Source: Halomonas stenophila
Lineage (GTDB): Bacteria > Pseudomonadota > Gammaproteobacteria > Pseudomonadales > Halomonadaceae
Length of the DNA: 64,000 bases
Reading direction: 5' to 3'
Assembly: GCF_014192275.1 (NCBI RefSeq)
Contig: NZ_JACHXR010000002.1
Span: 62,001-126,000, forward strand
A program made the translations under genes and the position numbers. Under the pieces are notes generated by a model. That model was given only the letters and a program-made list of their open reading frames with translations, was not told where the DNA came from and searched no databases. Below, piece by piece: positions 1 to 18,864 of this stretch. Every line of letters begins with the position of its first letter. The first letter of the stretch is position 1.

Positions 1-1302
1 CCGGCTGCGGGCGCTGCGGTAGGGGCGAGCCCACTCCAGACCCTCCCAGCCCAGGGTCCTGACCTCGGCGCCGGGGGCCAGCACGCGCATCTCGCGCCCC
101 TCGCTCTCTACCACGATGGCCGGCTCCAGGGGGCCGAGAACCGGGGTGCGTTCCAATACCTGCAGCCAGTTGCTGACGTCGCCGTCGATACCCTCGACCT
201 CGCTCTGGCTGCGCTCGGCGGCGCGTCGTGCGGTGGCCATCACCTCGGGGGACTCGGCGAGCTCCTCCTCGAGCCCCTCGCGGTCGGTGCGTTCCTGAGC
301 CTCGGCCAGACTGCGGGGGATGTCGGTCTGTTCCGGACCGCGCCAGCCATGGCGGGTGTCGTAGGCGATCAGGCCCTCGGCCAGGGCGCGGCGCGCCTGC
401 GGCTGCAGCTCGCTGTCCAGGGTGGTGTAGATGTGATAGCCGCCGGTGTAGGCGTCGTCGAAGCGCTCGACGGCGAACTGGCGGGCCATCTCGGCCACGT
501 AGTCGGCCTGGACCTCGGCCTGGGTGATGTGACGGCGCGCGGTGATCGGGGCCTGGACCGCCTCGTCGTAGGCCGGCTGGTCGATGAAGCCGAGCTTGCG
601 CATGCGGAACAGGATCCAGTTGCGGCGAATCAGGGCGCGCTCGGCGTTGGCCAGCGGGTTGAGGGCGGAGGGCGCCTTGGGCAGGCCGGCAATCATCGCC
701 TGCTCGGCCAGGGTCAGCTCCTCCAGCGGGCGGTCGTAGTAGACCTCGGCGGCGGCGGCGATGCCGTAGGCGCGATGGCCCAGGAAGATCTTGTTGACGT
801 AGAGCTCGAGGATCTCCTCCTTGCTGAGGATCTGTTCCATCTGCAGCGCCAGCAGGATCTCGCGGACCTTGCGAGTGTAGGTGCGGTCCAGCGTCAGCAG
901 GTAGTTGCGGGCCACCTGCATGGTGATGGTCGAGCCGCCCGACTGGATGTCGCCGCCGCTGGCCGCCAGTTCCACGGCGGCACGGGCCAGGCCCTTGGGA
1001 TCGACGCCACGGTGATCGAAGTAGCCGGCGTCCTCGGCCGCGAGCAGGGCCTGCACCATCTCCTCGGGAATCTCGTCGAACTCGACCGGCAGGCGCCGCT
1101 CCTCACCGAACTCGCCGATCAGCTTGCCGTCCTGGGTGAAGATGCGCAGCGGCGTCTGCAGCTCGAAGTCCTGCAACTGGCGGACATCCGGCAATCCCGG
1201 GGCGAAATAGAGGGCGGCGCCGATCACGGCCAGCAGTGTGGCGGCAGAGAGCGATGCCAGCAGCCACAGGGCCGAGAGAGCCAGTTTTCTGATGAACGTC
1301 AT
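1..1302 (-). CDS. mrcA: Penicillin-binding protein 1A, 5' part (runs off the window)
   Basis: Bifunctional class A PBP that polymerises glycan strands (GT51 domain) and cross-links peptides (transpeptidase domain) in the periplasm. Only the first 434 codons are here; the gene continues beyond base 1. Residues about 5-30 form an N-terminal membrane anchor. The GT51 signature follows: the AAED motif with the catalytic Glu near residue 90 and GGSTITMQ near 118. The ATG start is at 1300-1302, preceded on the minus strand by a perfect TATAAT at 1374-1379. The gene is divergent from pilM, the usual ponA|pilM arrangement of gammaproteobacteria. The transpeptidase SxxK motif lies outside the window, so an intact C-terminus cannot be confirmed. 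Confidence 0.93.
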   Translation of the reverse strand, partial: MTFIRKLALSALWLLASLSAATLLAVIGAALYFAPGLPDVRQLQDFELQTPLRIFTQDGKLIGEFGEERRLPVEFDEIPEEMVQALLAAEDAGYFDHRGVDPKGLARAAVELAASGGDIQSGGSTITMQVARNYLLTLDRTYTRKVREILLALQMEQILSKEEILELYVNKIFLGHRAYGIAAAAEVYYDRPLEELTLAEQAMIAGLPKAPSALNPLANAERALIRRNWILFRMRKLGFIDQPAYDEAVQAPITARRHITQAEVQADYVAEMARQFAVERFDDAYTGGYHIYTTLDSELQPQARRALAEGLIAYDTRHGWRGPEQTDIPRSLAEAQERTDREGLEEELAESPEVMATARRAAERSQSEVEGIDGDVSNWLQVLERTPVLGPLEPAIVVESEGREMRVLAPGAEVRTLGWEGLEWARPYRSARSR

Positions 1303-1373
1303 GAAAGGGCGGTATCCATGCTGAGAACGGGAACGATGACGGGACGAGGCGCGGGTCTCGGGACGCGCCGGCC

Positions 1374-1379
1374 ATTATA
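1374..1379 (-). promoter_or_regulatory. Probable -10 element of the mrcA promoter
   Basis: Read on the minus strand this is an exact TATAAT, about 70 bases upstream of the mrcA ATG. The -35 position (TGGTGG at 17 bp spacing) is poor, so this may be a weak or activator-dependent promoter. The rest of the 256-bp gap must also hold the pilM promoter on the plus strand. A TTATAA-like element at 1513-1518 is a candidate, but I cannot fix its -35. Confidence 0.5.
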
Positions 1380-1558
1380 GGAATCCGGCTCGACGACCAC
1401 CAGCGTTGACACTTGGCGACACTCGGGCCGTGTGAGATTTGGAAATATCATGTAACCTCGAATTACAGGCCCTGGCCTGCTGGTACCTTCATCCAGTGGA
1501 GAAGTGGGGCATTATAACGAGCGGCTCGCCGCCAGCTTCAGTCGGGGGCATGATCTAG

Positions 1559-2617
1559 ATGCGAATCGGGACATCCGGTAAAGGGCTTATCGGGGTCGAT
1601 ATCACCTCGGCCACCGTCAAGCTCATCGAGCTCAAGCGGGTCGGGGCCGGCTATCAGGTCGAGAGCTATGCCGTCCGTCCGCTGCGGGAAGGGGCCGTCG
1701 TCGAGCGGCGGATCCGTGACATGGGCGAGGTGGTCGATGCCCTCAAGCGTGCGGTGGATCATGCCCGGCCCTCCAGCACACGGGCGTCGGCGGCGGTGCC
1801 GGCCAGCGCCGCGATCACCAAGACCCTCACCTTACCCGCCTCCCTCGCCGATGACGAGATCGAGGGGCGAATCCAGCTCGACTCCGACAAGCATATCCCC
1901 TTTCCGTTCAGCGAGGTGGCCTTCGACTTCCAGCGCCTGGGGCTCAATTCCCGCTATGGTGACCAGCAGGACGTGCTGCTGGTCGCCTGTCGCAACCAGG
2001 ACGTCGGGCAGCTGACCGAGGCGCTGCGCCAGGCCGGCCTGACGCCGGCCGCCGTGGACGTGGAGACCTTCGCCATGGAGCGGGCCGTCACCGAGCTGGG
2101 AGCACAGCTGCCGGCGGCCGGCCAGGAGGACTGTGTCGCCCTGGTGGATATCGGCGCCAACATGAACGCCTTCCATGTGCTGCGCAACGGGCGCATCACC
2201 TACAGCCGCGACACCGTCTTCGGCGGGCGGGCCCTCACCGAGGAGATCCGCGACCGCTACGGCCTGAGCCTGGAAGAGGCCGGGCTGGCCAAGAAGCGCG
2301 GCGGCCTGCCGGAAGACTATCAGCGCAGCGTCCTGGATCCCTTTCTCGATACCCTGGTGCAACAGGTCGGTCGCTCGCTGCAACTCTACTATACCGCCGG
2401 ACGCAAGCACGAGGTGCGCCGCATGATCCTGGCCGGGGGGACCGGCGTGCTGCCCGGCCTGGCGGATCGCCTCGCCGAGGAGAGCGGCATGGAGGTGGTG
2501 ATCGCCAACCCCTTCCGGCGCATGAAAGTGAATCCGCGGATCGACGTCCAGACCCTGGCCGGGGATGCCCCGGCCATGCTGACGGCCTGCGGCCTGGCGA
2601 TGAGGGTGCGCTCATGA
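1559..2617 (+). CDS. pilM: Type IV pilus assembly actin-like protein PilM
   Basis: Cytoplasmic actin/FtsA-fold ATPase that binds the N-terminal tail of PilN and couples the inner-membrane alignment complex to the pilus motor. The N-terminus shows the family pattern GVDITSATVKL (residues about 12-22), and DIGAN near residue 198 is a phosphate-binding-like loop. At 352 aa it has the usual length. It is first in a tight pilMNOP cluster with pilQ and overlaps pilN by 4 bases (ATGA). The upstream Shine-Dalgarno is weak (GGGGG about 10 bases before the ATG). Confidence 0.96.
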   Translation: MRIGTSGKGLIGVDITSATVKLIELKRVGAGYQVESYAVRPLREGAVVERRIRDMGEVVDALKRAVDHARPSSTRASAAVPASAAITKTLTLPASLADDEIEGRIQLDSDKHIPFPFSEVAFDFQRLGLNSRYGDQQDVLLVACRNQDVGQLTEALRQAGLTPAAVDVETFAMERAVTELGAQLPAAGQEDCVALVDIGANMNAFHVLRNGRITYSRDTVFGGRALTEEIRDRYGLSLEEAGLAKKRGGLPEDYQRSVLDPFLDTLVQQVGRSLQLYYTAGRKHEVRRMILAGGTGVLPGLADRLAEESGMEVVIANPFRRMKVNPRIDVQTLAGDAPAMLTACGLAMRVRS

Positions 2618-3174
2618 CCATCGAGATCAACCTGCTGCCCTGGCGCGAGGAGCAGCGCCAGACGCGCAGCAAGCGATTCTACATGGCGCTGCTGCTGGTC
2701 GGCCTGGTGGGGCTGGGGGCCGGTTACGGCATGACCTGGCACTACGAGCAGGAGCTGGAGGCCCAGCGGGATCGCCATGCGCTGATCCGCGAGCGGACCG
2801 TCGCGCTGGATCGCGATATCCGGGCGGTCAGCGAGTACGAGCAGCAGATCGCCATCCTCAAGCGCCGCATCGAGGTCTTCCAGCGGCTCCAGGCCGAGCG
2901 GCCGCAGACCGTGCATGTCTTCAATGCGCTGGCCGAGAGCCTCGAATCGGGGGTCCATTACGCGAGCCTCGCCCGCCAGGGCGATTCGCTGCAGCTCAGT
3001 GGCCTGGCGGAGGACAATCGGCGGGTCTCCGACCAGCTGCGCGCGCTCGAGGCCTCACCGGTCTTCGACGTGCCGGTGCTGTCCGAGGTGGAGTCCGCCG
3101 AGGACAGCCGGCGCTTCAACCTGAGCGTCGACCAGCACATGCCGGGGGCGGCGGCGAAGGAGGTGGCGCAATGA
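2614..3174 (+). CDS. pilN: Type IV pilus inner-membrane protein PilN
   Basis: Bitopic inner-membrane protein of the pilus alignment subcomplex. The short cytoplasmic tail begins MTIEINLLPWR; the INLLPWR motif is the PilM-binding segment known for this family. A transmembrane helix spans residues about 24-42, followed by a coiled-coil-prone periplasmic region rich in E/R/Q and a ferredoxin-like C-terminal domain. 186 aa is normal. It overlaps pilM and pilO by 4 bases each, indicating translational coupling. Confidence 0.95.
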   Translation: MTIEINLLPWREEQRQTRSKRFYMALLLVGLVGLGAGYGMTWHYEQELEAQRDRHALIRERTVALDRDIRAVSEYEQQIAILKRRIEVFQRLQAERPQTVHVFNALAESLESGVHYASLARQGDSLQLSGLAEDNRRVSDQLRALEASPVFDVPVLSEVESAEDSRRFNLSVDQHMPGAAAKEVAQ

Positions 3175-3803
3175 ACCTGTCCACGGAATTCCGGCGCCTG
3201 CGAGATCTCGACTGGGGCGAGCTGGACATCAAGGAGTCCGGTGGCTGGCCCTTCCTGCTGCAGCTGATCTGCTGCGTGCTGGTGCTGGGCCTGACCTTCG
3301 CCGGCATGTACTGGTACCTGGCGGCGCCCAAGGCCGAAGAACTCAAGCAGGCGCGGCAGCAGGAGCAGCAGCTGCTGCGGGATTTCCGCAGCAAGGCGGC
3401 CCAGGCGGCGAACCTGCCGGCCCTGCGCGAGCAGGTCGAGGAGCTCGATGGCCGCCTGGCGACCCTGGTGGCGATGCTTCCCGGCGGGCCGGAGATCCCG
3501 TCGCTGATCGACGACATCAGTGAGACGGCCATCGACAACCAGCTGACCATCGACTTCATTCGGCTGCGCAGCCCGGTGAGCCAGGAGTTCTATGTCGAGC
3601 GACCCTTCGACATTCGCGTGCGCGGCGATTATCACCGCATCGGCTCCTTCATCGCGGGTGTCGCGGATCTGCCACGCATCGTCACGCAGCACGACTTCCA
3701 GCTCGAGCCGACGGACAACAACCGGCTGGAGCTGTCGATGCTGGCCCGGACCTATAGCTATCAGCCGCCGGAGGCGTCGCCCGAGGAGGAGGGGCCGCAA
3801 TGA
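3171..3803 (+). CDS. pilO: Type IV pilus inner-membrane protein PilO
   Basis: Partner of PilN in the inner-membrane alignment complex. It has a short cytoplasmic segment, one transmembrane helix at about residues 27-47, a charged coiled coil (about 55-100) and a periplasmic domain that binds PilN and PilP. 210 aa is typical. It starts at an ATGA overlap with pilN and ends in an ATGA overlap with pilP, so the four genes are probably translated as one coupled unit. Confidence 0.95.
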   Translation: MNLSTEFRRLRDLDWGELDIKESGGWPFLLQLICCVLVLGLTFAGMYWYLAAPKAEELKQARQQEQQLLRDFRSKAAQAANLPALREQVEELDGRLATLVAMLPGGPEIPSLIDDISETAIDNQLTIDFIRLRSPVSQEFYVERPFDIRVRGDYHRIGSFIAGVADLPRIVTQHDFQLEPTDNNRLELSMLARTYSYQPPEASPEEEGPQ

Positions 3804-4324
3804 GGAACTGGTTGCGCATGGGGGGCGTGCTGCCCCTGGCGGTCGTCCTGAGTGCCTGTAGTGATCCCGATCTCACCGGGCTCGAGCGAGAGCTCGCCGA
3901 GTTGCGCGGCGACCCGGGGGCGCTGACCCTCGAGCCGCTGCCGCCGATGCCGGTCTATCGTTCGGTGGACTATCGCTTCGCCGACGCCCGCAGCCCCTTC
4001 CAGGCACGCCTGCCCGAGAGTCGCGAGCTGCCGGTCGCGGATGTCGACCTGGCGCCGGACACCTCGCGTCCCCGGGACCCCCTCGAGGCCTACAGCCTCG
4101 ACGATCTGGCCCTGGTGGGAACGCTGATGGTGGGCGGGCAGCCCTCCGCCCTGGTCCGGGCACCGAACGGCAACGTGCATCGTCTGCGGGTCGGGGATCA
4201 CATGGGTTCGGATTTCGGGCGCATCGTGGGGATCACTCAGGCCTCGGTGCAGCTGGTGGAGATCGTGCCCACCGGCCGGGGTGGGTGGATCGAGCGCAGC
4301 ACGCTGCTGACGCTGGATGGCTAG
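3800..4324 (+). CDS. pilP: Type IV pilus lipoprotein PilP
   Basis: Lipoprotein that bridges the PilNO complex to the PilQ secretin. A type II signal peptide ends in the lipobox L-S-A-C with Cys20 as the predicted lipidated residue; Ser at +2 does not match the Asp retention signal. A disordered Pro-rich linker is followed by the C-terminal beta-sandwich (about 95-174) typical of PilP. It overlaps pilO by 4 bases. A 72-base gap separates it from pilQ, with no hairpin I recognise, so pilQ is probably in the same transcript. Confidence 0.94.
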   Translation: MRNWLRMGGVLPLAVVLSACSDPDLTGLERELAELRGDPGALTLEPLPPMPVYRSVDYRFADARSPFQARLPESRELPVADVDLAPDTSRPRDPLEAYSLDDLALVGTLMVGGQPSALVRAPNGNVHRLRVGDHMGSDFGRIVGITQASVQLVEIVPTGRGGWIERSTLLTLDG

Positions 4325-4396
4325 ATGAGGCCTGGATAATAACGCGCCGCCCCGACAGGGACGGATGAGCGGTACGCAGCAGGGGAGAGGGGAACC

Positions 4397-6439
4397 ATGA
4401 AACCGATGACACGCGCGCTCGCGGCGCTGGCCATGCTGGCGATATCCACCGCCGCCATGGCCGCATCCACGCTCACCAACCTGGATTTTCGTCAGGGGGC
4501 CGGCGGGGCCCTCGAGGTGGATCTCGACTTCAGCGGGCCGGTGCCCGAGGTGCGCGGCTACCGCCTCGACGATCCCCCTCGCCTGACCATCGACCTGATG
4601 GAGACGTCCAGCGGCCTGGAGCGTCGTCGCCAGGAGCTGGGGATCGGCGGCGTCGAACGGGTCACCGCCCTGGAGGCCGGCTCTCGGACCCGGCTGGTCT
4701 TCGATCTCGCCGGGCCGCTGCCCTACGACACCACCCAGCTCGGCAATCGCCTGCGGCTGTCCATCGGCGGCGGGGTCGCCGCGGCGGCCCCGACGAGCCC
4801 TTCCTCCACGGCGTCCGCGCCCGCTCGCGATGCGGCCGGGCCGAGCATCCAGGACATCGATTTCCGACGCGGCGACGAGGGCGCCGGACGCCTGGTGGTC
4901 ACCTTCGACCGGGCCGGCGTGGATGCCCGGGTCCGCGAGAGCGGCCGCTCCAATATCGTGGCCCGCCTGGCGGGCGTGAGCCTGCCGGCCTCCCTGAACC
5001 AGGTCTATGACGTCAGTGACTTCGGCACACCCCTCCGGCGGATCACCCCCCGGGTCGGCAGCGACGGCGTGACCCTGGAGATCGAGGGCAGCGGCGACTT
5101 CGCCATGCTCTCCACCCAGACCGGGCGTCAGCTGACCATCTCGGCCCAGCCGGTCACCCCGGCGGAGCGCGAGCAGCAGGTGCGCGAGCAGTTCCCCTAC
5201 ACCGGCGAGCGCATCACCCTCAACTTCCAGGACATCGAGGTGCGCTCGGTGCTGGCGATCATCGCCGACTTCACCGGCCTCAACCTGGTGGCCAGCGACA
5301 GTGTCACCGGCCGCGTCACCCTCAATCTCGAGGATGTGCCCTGGGATCAGGCCCTCGACCTGGTGCTGAAGAGCCATGGCCTGGCCAGCCGCCAGGAAGG
5401 CAACGTCATCGTGGTGGCGCCGGCCGCGGAGCTGGCCCAGCTCGAGCGCCAGGAGCTGGAGGCCCAGGAGCAGCTCGAGACCCTGGCGCCGCTCGAGACC
5501 GAGTACATCCAGGTCAAGTACGCCAAGGCCGAGGACCTGGCCGCGCTGCTGCGCAGCGACACCGGCTTCGGGCTGCTCACCGAGCGGGGGCGGGTCGCGG
5601 TGGATGTGCGCACCAACACCCTGCTGGTGCAGGACACCGCCGAGCAGATCGATGCCATCATCCAGACCCTGGAGCAGTTGGACGTGGCGGTACGCCAGGT
5701 GCAGATCGAGGCGCGGATCGTCATCGCCCGGGACAGCGCCACCCGGGAGCTGGGGGTGAACTGGGGGCTTTCTGCTGCGGACACCCCCGCCATTCACCAT
5801 GCTGGCAGCGATATCGACCTGGGCGGGGCGGCGACGGGCCGTGTGCCCGATGGCGGGCTGTCCGTGGATCTGGGCAGCAGCGTCAATCCGTCCACCGCCT
5901 TCAGCTTCGGTTACCTGTCCGGCGATATACTGCTCGACCTGGAGCTGCGGGCGCTGGAGAGCGAGGGCAAGAGCCAGACCATCTCCCAGCCGCGGGTGAT
6001 CACCGCCAACCAGAGCACGGCGGTGATCAAGCAGGGCACCGAGATCCCCTTTCAGGAGGCTGCTTCCAGCGGTGCCACCAACATCGAGTTCAAGGAGGCC
6101 GTGCTGTCCCTGGAGGTGACGCCACAGATCACCCCGGACAACCGCATCATCATGGACCTGGTGATCAACAACGACACCGTGGGCGAACTGTTCGGCGGCG
6201 TGCCCTCCATCGACACCAACGAGATCACCACCCAGGTGCTGGTGGACAACGGCCAGACCGTGGTGCTGGGCGGCATCCTGACCACCGAACAGGTGCGCAG
6301 CCTGTTCAAGACCCCCTTCCTGGGCGACCTGCCTGCCATCGGGAACCTCTTCCGCTATACCGAGGACACCAGCGATAAGGTAGAGTTGCTGGTATTCATC
6401 ACGCCCCGAATACTGGATGACAACCTGGCGATTCGCTGA
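4397..6439 (+). CDS. pilQ: Type IV pilus secretin PilQ
   Basis: Outer-membrane secretin through which the type IV pilus passes. A Sec signal peptide ends near residue 22 (AMA-A). Two AMIN peptidoglycan-binding domains follow (about 25-120 and 150-250), then the STN/N0 domain (about 265-320), an N1 domain (about 350-420) and the C-terminal secretin barrel (about 440-675) with a VQIEARIV start and a FITPRIL-like end. 680 aa is usual. A strong GGGGAG-type ribosome site precedes the ATG. The stop overlaps the aroK start by one base. Confidence 0.96.
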   Translation: MKPMTRALAALAMLAISTAAMAASTLTNLDFRQGAGGALEVDLDFSGPVPEVRGYRLDDPPRLTIDLMETSSGLERRRQELGIGGVERVTALEAGSRTRLVFDLAGPLPYDTTQLGNRLRLSIGGGVAAAAPTSPSSTASAPARDAAGPSIQDIDFRRGDEGAGRLVVTFDRAGVDARVRESGRSNIVARLAGVSLPASLNQVYDVSDFGTPLRRITPRVGSDGVTLEIEGSGDFAMLSTQTGRQLTISAQPVTPAEREQQVREQFPYTGERITLNFQDIEVRSVLAIIADFTGLNLVASDSVTGRVTLNLEDVPWDQALDLVLKSHGLASRQEGNVIVVAPAAELAQLERQELEAQEQLETLAPLETEYIQVKYAKAEDLAALLRSDTGFGLLTERGRVAVDVRTNTLLVQDTAEQIDAIIQTLEQLDVAVRQVQIEARIVIARDSATRELGVNWGLSAADTPAIHHAGSDIDLGGAATGRVPDGGLSVDLGSSVNPSTAFSFGYLSGDILLDLELRALESEGKSQTISQPRVITANQSTAVIKQGTEIPFQEAASSGATNIEFKEAVLSLEVTPQITPDNRIIMDLVINNDTVGELFGGVPSIDTNEITTQVLVDNGQTVVLGGILTTEQVRSLFKTPFLGDLPAIGNLFRYTEDTSDKVELLVFITPRILDDNLAIR

Positions 6440-6981
6440 TGCCGGCACTACCCAACCTGATACTGATCGGCCCCATGGGGGCCGGAAAGAGCACCATCGG
6501 CCGCCTCTTGGCGGCCGAGCTGTCGCGTGAGTTCCTCGACAGCGACCACGAGATCCAGGCCCGCTGCGGCGCCGACATCCCGTGGATCTTCGATGTCGAG
6601 GGCGAGGCGGGCTTCCGCGATCGCGAGACCCAGATGATCCGCGAGCTGGCCAGGCTCGACAAGGTGGTCATCGCCACCGGCGGCGGCGCCGTGTTGCGCG
6701 AGGAGAATCGGCGTGTGCTGCGCGACTGCGGCACCGTCGTCTATCTCTATACCACCGTGGAGCAGCAGCTGCGGCGGACCGCCAAGGATCGAAACCGTCC
6801 GCTGCTGCAGCGTGACGACCGCGAGCAGGTGCTGCGCGAGATGTTCGTCAAGCGGGACCCGCTGTACCGGGCCACGGCCGACATCATCGTGAGAACCGAC
6901 CGCCGCGGCCCCCGGGCCGTGGTCAACGAGATCGTGCGCCGCGTGCAGCGGTTGATCGACCCCCTCCAGTGCAAGGCCTGA
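6439..6981 (+). CDS. aroK: Shikimate kinase
   Basis: Phosphorylates shikimate at the 3-hydroxyl with ATP, fifth step of chorismate biosynthesis, in the cytoplasm. The Walker A loop GPMGAGKS is at residues 11-18. The shikimate-binding DSD motif (about 34-36), the FRDRE segment and the GGGAV loop are all visible. 180 aa is typical. It is coupled to pilQ (TGATG) and 4 bases from aroB. The pil-aroKB linkage is conserved in many gammaproteobacteria. Confidence 0.96.
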   Translation: MPALPNLILIGPMGAGKSTIGRLLAAELSREFLDSDHEIQARCGADIPWIFDVEGEAGFRDRETQMIRELARLDKVVIATGGGAVLREENRRVLRDCGTVVYLYTTVEQQLRRTAKDRNRPLLQRDDREQVLREMFVKRDPLYRATADIIVRTDRRGPRAVVNEIVRRVQRLIDPLQCKA

Positions 6982-6985
6982 GACC

Positions 6986-8092
6986 ATGACACGACCGGAC
7001 GATGCCCTGAGCACCCTGCGGGTGGCCTTGGGCGAGCGCAGCTATCCTATCCACATCGGCCCGGGGCTGCTGGGGGATCCCCAGTGGTTGACGCCCCATT
7101 TGGCCGGTCGGCAGGTGATGGTGGTGACCAACGAGACCGTGGCACCCCTCTACCTGTCGCGCTTGAGGCAGGGGCTCGGCGACGACCTCGACGTGCGCGA
7201 GCTGGTGCTGCCGGACGGCGAGGCCACCAAGACCCTGGCCAGCGTCGAGCGCATCTGGGATGCCCTGCTCGAGGCCGGCTTCAATCGTCGCTGCACCCTG
7301 GTGGCCCTGGGGGGCGGGGTGATCGGTGACATGGTCGGCTTCGCCGCCGCCTGCTACCAGCGCGGCGTGGCCTTCGTGCAGGTGCCCACGACGCTGCTGT
7401 CCCAGGTGGATTCCTCGGTGGGCGGCAAGACCGGCGTCAATCATCCCCGCGGCAAGAACATGATCGGGGCCTTCTGGCAGCCCCGGGCGGTGCTGATCGA
7501 TACCGACACCCTGTCGACCCTGCCGGCGCGCGAGCTGTCCGCCGGCCTCGCCGAGGTGATCAAGTACGGCCTGATTCGCGACGCCGACTTCCTGGCCTGG
7601 CTGGAGGCCAACATGGCGGCACTGCGCGGGCTCGAGGCCACGGCCTTGACCCGGGCGATCGAGCGCAGCTGCAGCCTCAAGGCCGAGATCGTCGCCGAGG
7701 ACGAGACCGAGCAGGGGGTGAGGGCGCTGCTCAACCTGGGGCACACCTTCGGCCACGCCATCGAGACGCACCAGGGCTATGGGCGCTGGCTGCATGGCGA
7801 GGCCGTCGGCACCGGCATGCTGATGGCCGCCGAGCTCTCGCAGCGGCTGGGATGGCTCGAGGCGGCGGACGTGGCGCGGATCCGGGCGATCCTCGCGGCG
7901 GCGGACCTGCCCCTGGCGGCCCCCGTCGACATGACCCCGGAGGACTTCCTGGCGATCATGCGCCTCGACAAGAAGAATCTCGATGACCGGCTGCGGCTGA
8001 TCCTGCTCGAGCGCCTGGGCGAGGCCTGTGTCCACGACCGGACCCCTCCCGAGCGCCTGGTCGCCCTGCTCGAGGCCTTTCCACGCCGCTGA
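6986..8092 (+). CDS. aroB: 3-dehydroquinate synthase
   Basis: NAD- and metal-dependent enzyme that converts DAHP to 3-dehydroquinate, second step of the shikimate pathway. Visible family signatures are the GGGVIGD nucleotide loop (about residue 107), the [11 protein letters not shown] substrate-binding stretch (about 142) and the metal-ligand histidines in [12 protein letters not shown] and WLHGEAV. 368 aa matches the family. It is the last gene of the pilMNOPQ-aroKB run and is followed by a strong hairpin. Confidence 0.97.
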   Translation: MTRPDDALSTLRVALGERSYPIHIGPGLLGDPQWLTPHLAGRQVMVVTNETVAPLYLSRLRQGLGDDLDVRELVLPDGEATKTLASVERIWDALLEAGFNRRCTLVALGGGVIGDMVGFAAACYQRGVAFVQVPTTLLSQVDSSVGGKTGVNHPRGKNMIGAFWQPRAVLIDTDTLSTLPARELSAGLAEVIKYGLIRDADFLAWLEANMAALRGLEATALTRAIERSCSLKAEIVAEDETEQGVRALLNLGHTFGHAIETHQGYGRWLHGEAVGTGMLMAAELSQRLGWLEAADVARIRAILAAADLPLAAPVDMTPEDFLAIMRLDKKNLDDRLRLILLERLGEACVHDRTPPERLVALLEAFPRR

Positions 8093-8112
8093 GCCATGGC
8101 CCGCCCCGCATC

Positions 8113-8138
8113 GACGCCCGCCAGTCCCGGCGGGCGTC
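8113..8138 (+). terminator. Hairpin terminator after aroB
   Basis: A perfect 10-bp stem (GACGCCCGCC / GGCGGGCGTC) with a 6-base loop lies 20 bases after the aroB stop. The downstream tail is only moderately T-rich (GTCGTTTCC), so termination may be partial or Rho-assisted. Confidence 0.6.
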
Positions 8139-8528
8139 GTCGTTTCCGGGTTCCGGCACGGCCGATGCGCGGGTTGGGTTTAATCAATTCGCATGCCTTA
8201 TGCAGTATCGGTATGGGGAACCTGCAGCGAATTAGACTAAAGTCTAGTGCGTGACGCTCGGGCATGAAACGCCCGTTTTGAGGTTGTGCAACTCGTTGAG
8301 TTGCCGGGGTTTTTTTCTTTTTGTCGATCGCAAGTCACGGATTTGTCGACGGTTTTGGGGCGCAGGGAAGGCGGGAGGCGTTGCGTGGTGGGGGCCTGGC
8401 TGGCTATGCTGTTCAACCTTTTGCCATGCAGTCTTGATGCCTCGAAATCGGCATCGTGGAAAAAGAAAAATATTATAAGATATCACAAGAAACTGCATAA
8501 AAACACCCTTATCACCTGAGGCACGCCC
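8139..8528 (+). other. Long leader / intergenic region upstream of gltB
   Basis: This is 390 bases with no convincing gene. It holds a 14-bp palindrome (TAGACT-AA-AGTCTA, 8233-8246) that could be an operator, two successive hairpins followed by T runs (see terminator entry), and an AT-rich block at 8459-8510 that stands out against the GC-rich surroundings and is the likeliest site of a gltB promoter. A five-codon frame from ATG at 8264 (MKRPF, stop) overlaps the first hairpin but has no ribosome site. Confidence 0.5.
8267..8320 (+). terminator. Terminator-like structure inside the gltB leader
   Basis: A 7-bp stem GCAACTC / GAGTTGC (8288-8304, loop GTT) is closed by a second helix between AAACGCCCG (8267-8275) and CGGGGTTT (8305-8312). 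It is followed by a long T tract (8310-8320). Just before it is a smaller hairpin, CGGGC / GCCCG at 8259-8275, with four Ts after it. The small hairpin and the outer helix use the same CCCG bases, so they are mutually exclusive. This could be an attenuator for gltBD or the end of a small transcript. Confidence 0.55.
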
Positions 8529-14419
<5,891 letters not shown>

Positions 14420-14463
14420 GCCGCGGGCGACGGGCTTCGAGCGGGGGGGGTAATCATCCTGCT

Positions 14464-14498
14464 CGAAGCCCGAAGCCCGAAGCCCGAAGCTCGAAGCC
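14464..14498 (+). repeat. Heptamer tandem repeat (CGAAGCC)x5
   Basis: Five contiguous 7-base units, the fourth reading CGAAGCT. The array is part of an inverted repeat: CGGGCTTCGAGC at 14431-14442 pairs with GCTCGAAGCCCG at 14461-14472. It lies 45 bases after gltD, so it may form a hairpin at the gltBD transcript end. Confidence 0.9.
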
Positions 14499-14503
14499 GA
14501 TGA

Positions 14504-17313
<2,810 letters not shown>

Positions 17314-17337
17314 TTTCCCTCAACGCTGACTCGCTAA

Positions 17338-18642
<1,305 letters not shown>

Positions 18643-18672
18643 ACGAACACTGTTGTCTTTGCCGTTGTGATG

Positions 18673-18690
18673 TGTAGGAAATCGCCTACA
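18673..18690 (+). promoter_or_regulatory. Gac-box-like 18-bp palindrome (upstream activating sequence of the sRNA)
   Basis: TGTAGG-AAATCG-CCTACA is a perfect 6-bp inverted repeat with a 6-base spacer. The known GacA/UvrY site is TGTAAG-NNATNN-CTTACA. This matches 12 of 14 specified half-site positions, including the central AT, with one symmetrical change in each arm. Its centre is about 184 bases upstream of the predicted sRNA start; Gac boxes of pseudomonad rsm sRNA genes lie in the same range. Binding by a GacA orthologue is inferred. Confidence 0.7.
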
Positions 18691-18724
18691 AGGCGACGAC
18701 GACATCGACCACAGTTAGCCTGAG

Positions 18725-18756
18725 AAAGACCGGCGCTTCGGCGTCGGTCTTTTCTT
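18725..18756 (+). terminator. Intrinsic terminator of eno
   Basis: A 12-bp stem (18725-18736 with 18741-18752, one G-T pair) is capped by a TTCG tetraloop and followed by TTCTT. The A-rich 5' arm pairs with the T-rich 3' arm. It separates eno from the sRNA transcription unit downstream. Confidence 0.9.
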
Positions 18757-18830
18757 ATCCGGCTGATTTAAAAAGGTTTTCTGGATGATCGGCGTGACGG
18801 GACAGGGGTCGTGGATGGCGGAGGGGAGGG

Positions 18831-18858
18831 TTGAGAAGTCGTCAGGCCCTGCCACAAT
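18831..18858 (+). promoter_or_regulatory. Sigma70 promoter of the GGA-rich sRNA
   Basis: TTGAGA (18831-18836, 5 of 6), a 16-bp spacer and CACAAT (18853-18858, 4 of 6) predict a transcription start near G18865, just before the first GGGA motif. An upstream start near 18780 is possible, because five more GGA motifs lie between 18781 and 18830. Confidence 0.65.
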
Positions 18859-18864
18859 GAACTC

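Noticed and set aside
8264..8281. Five-codon leader peptide MKRPF
   Set aside because: No ribosome site and no relevant amino acid run; probably coincidental.
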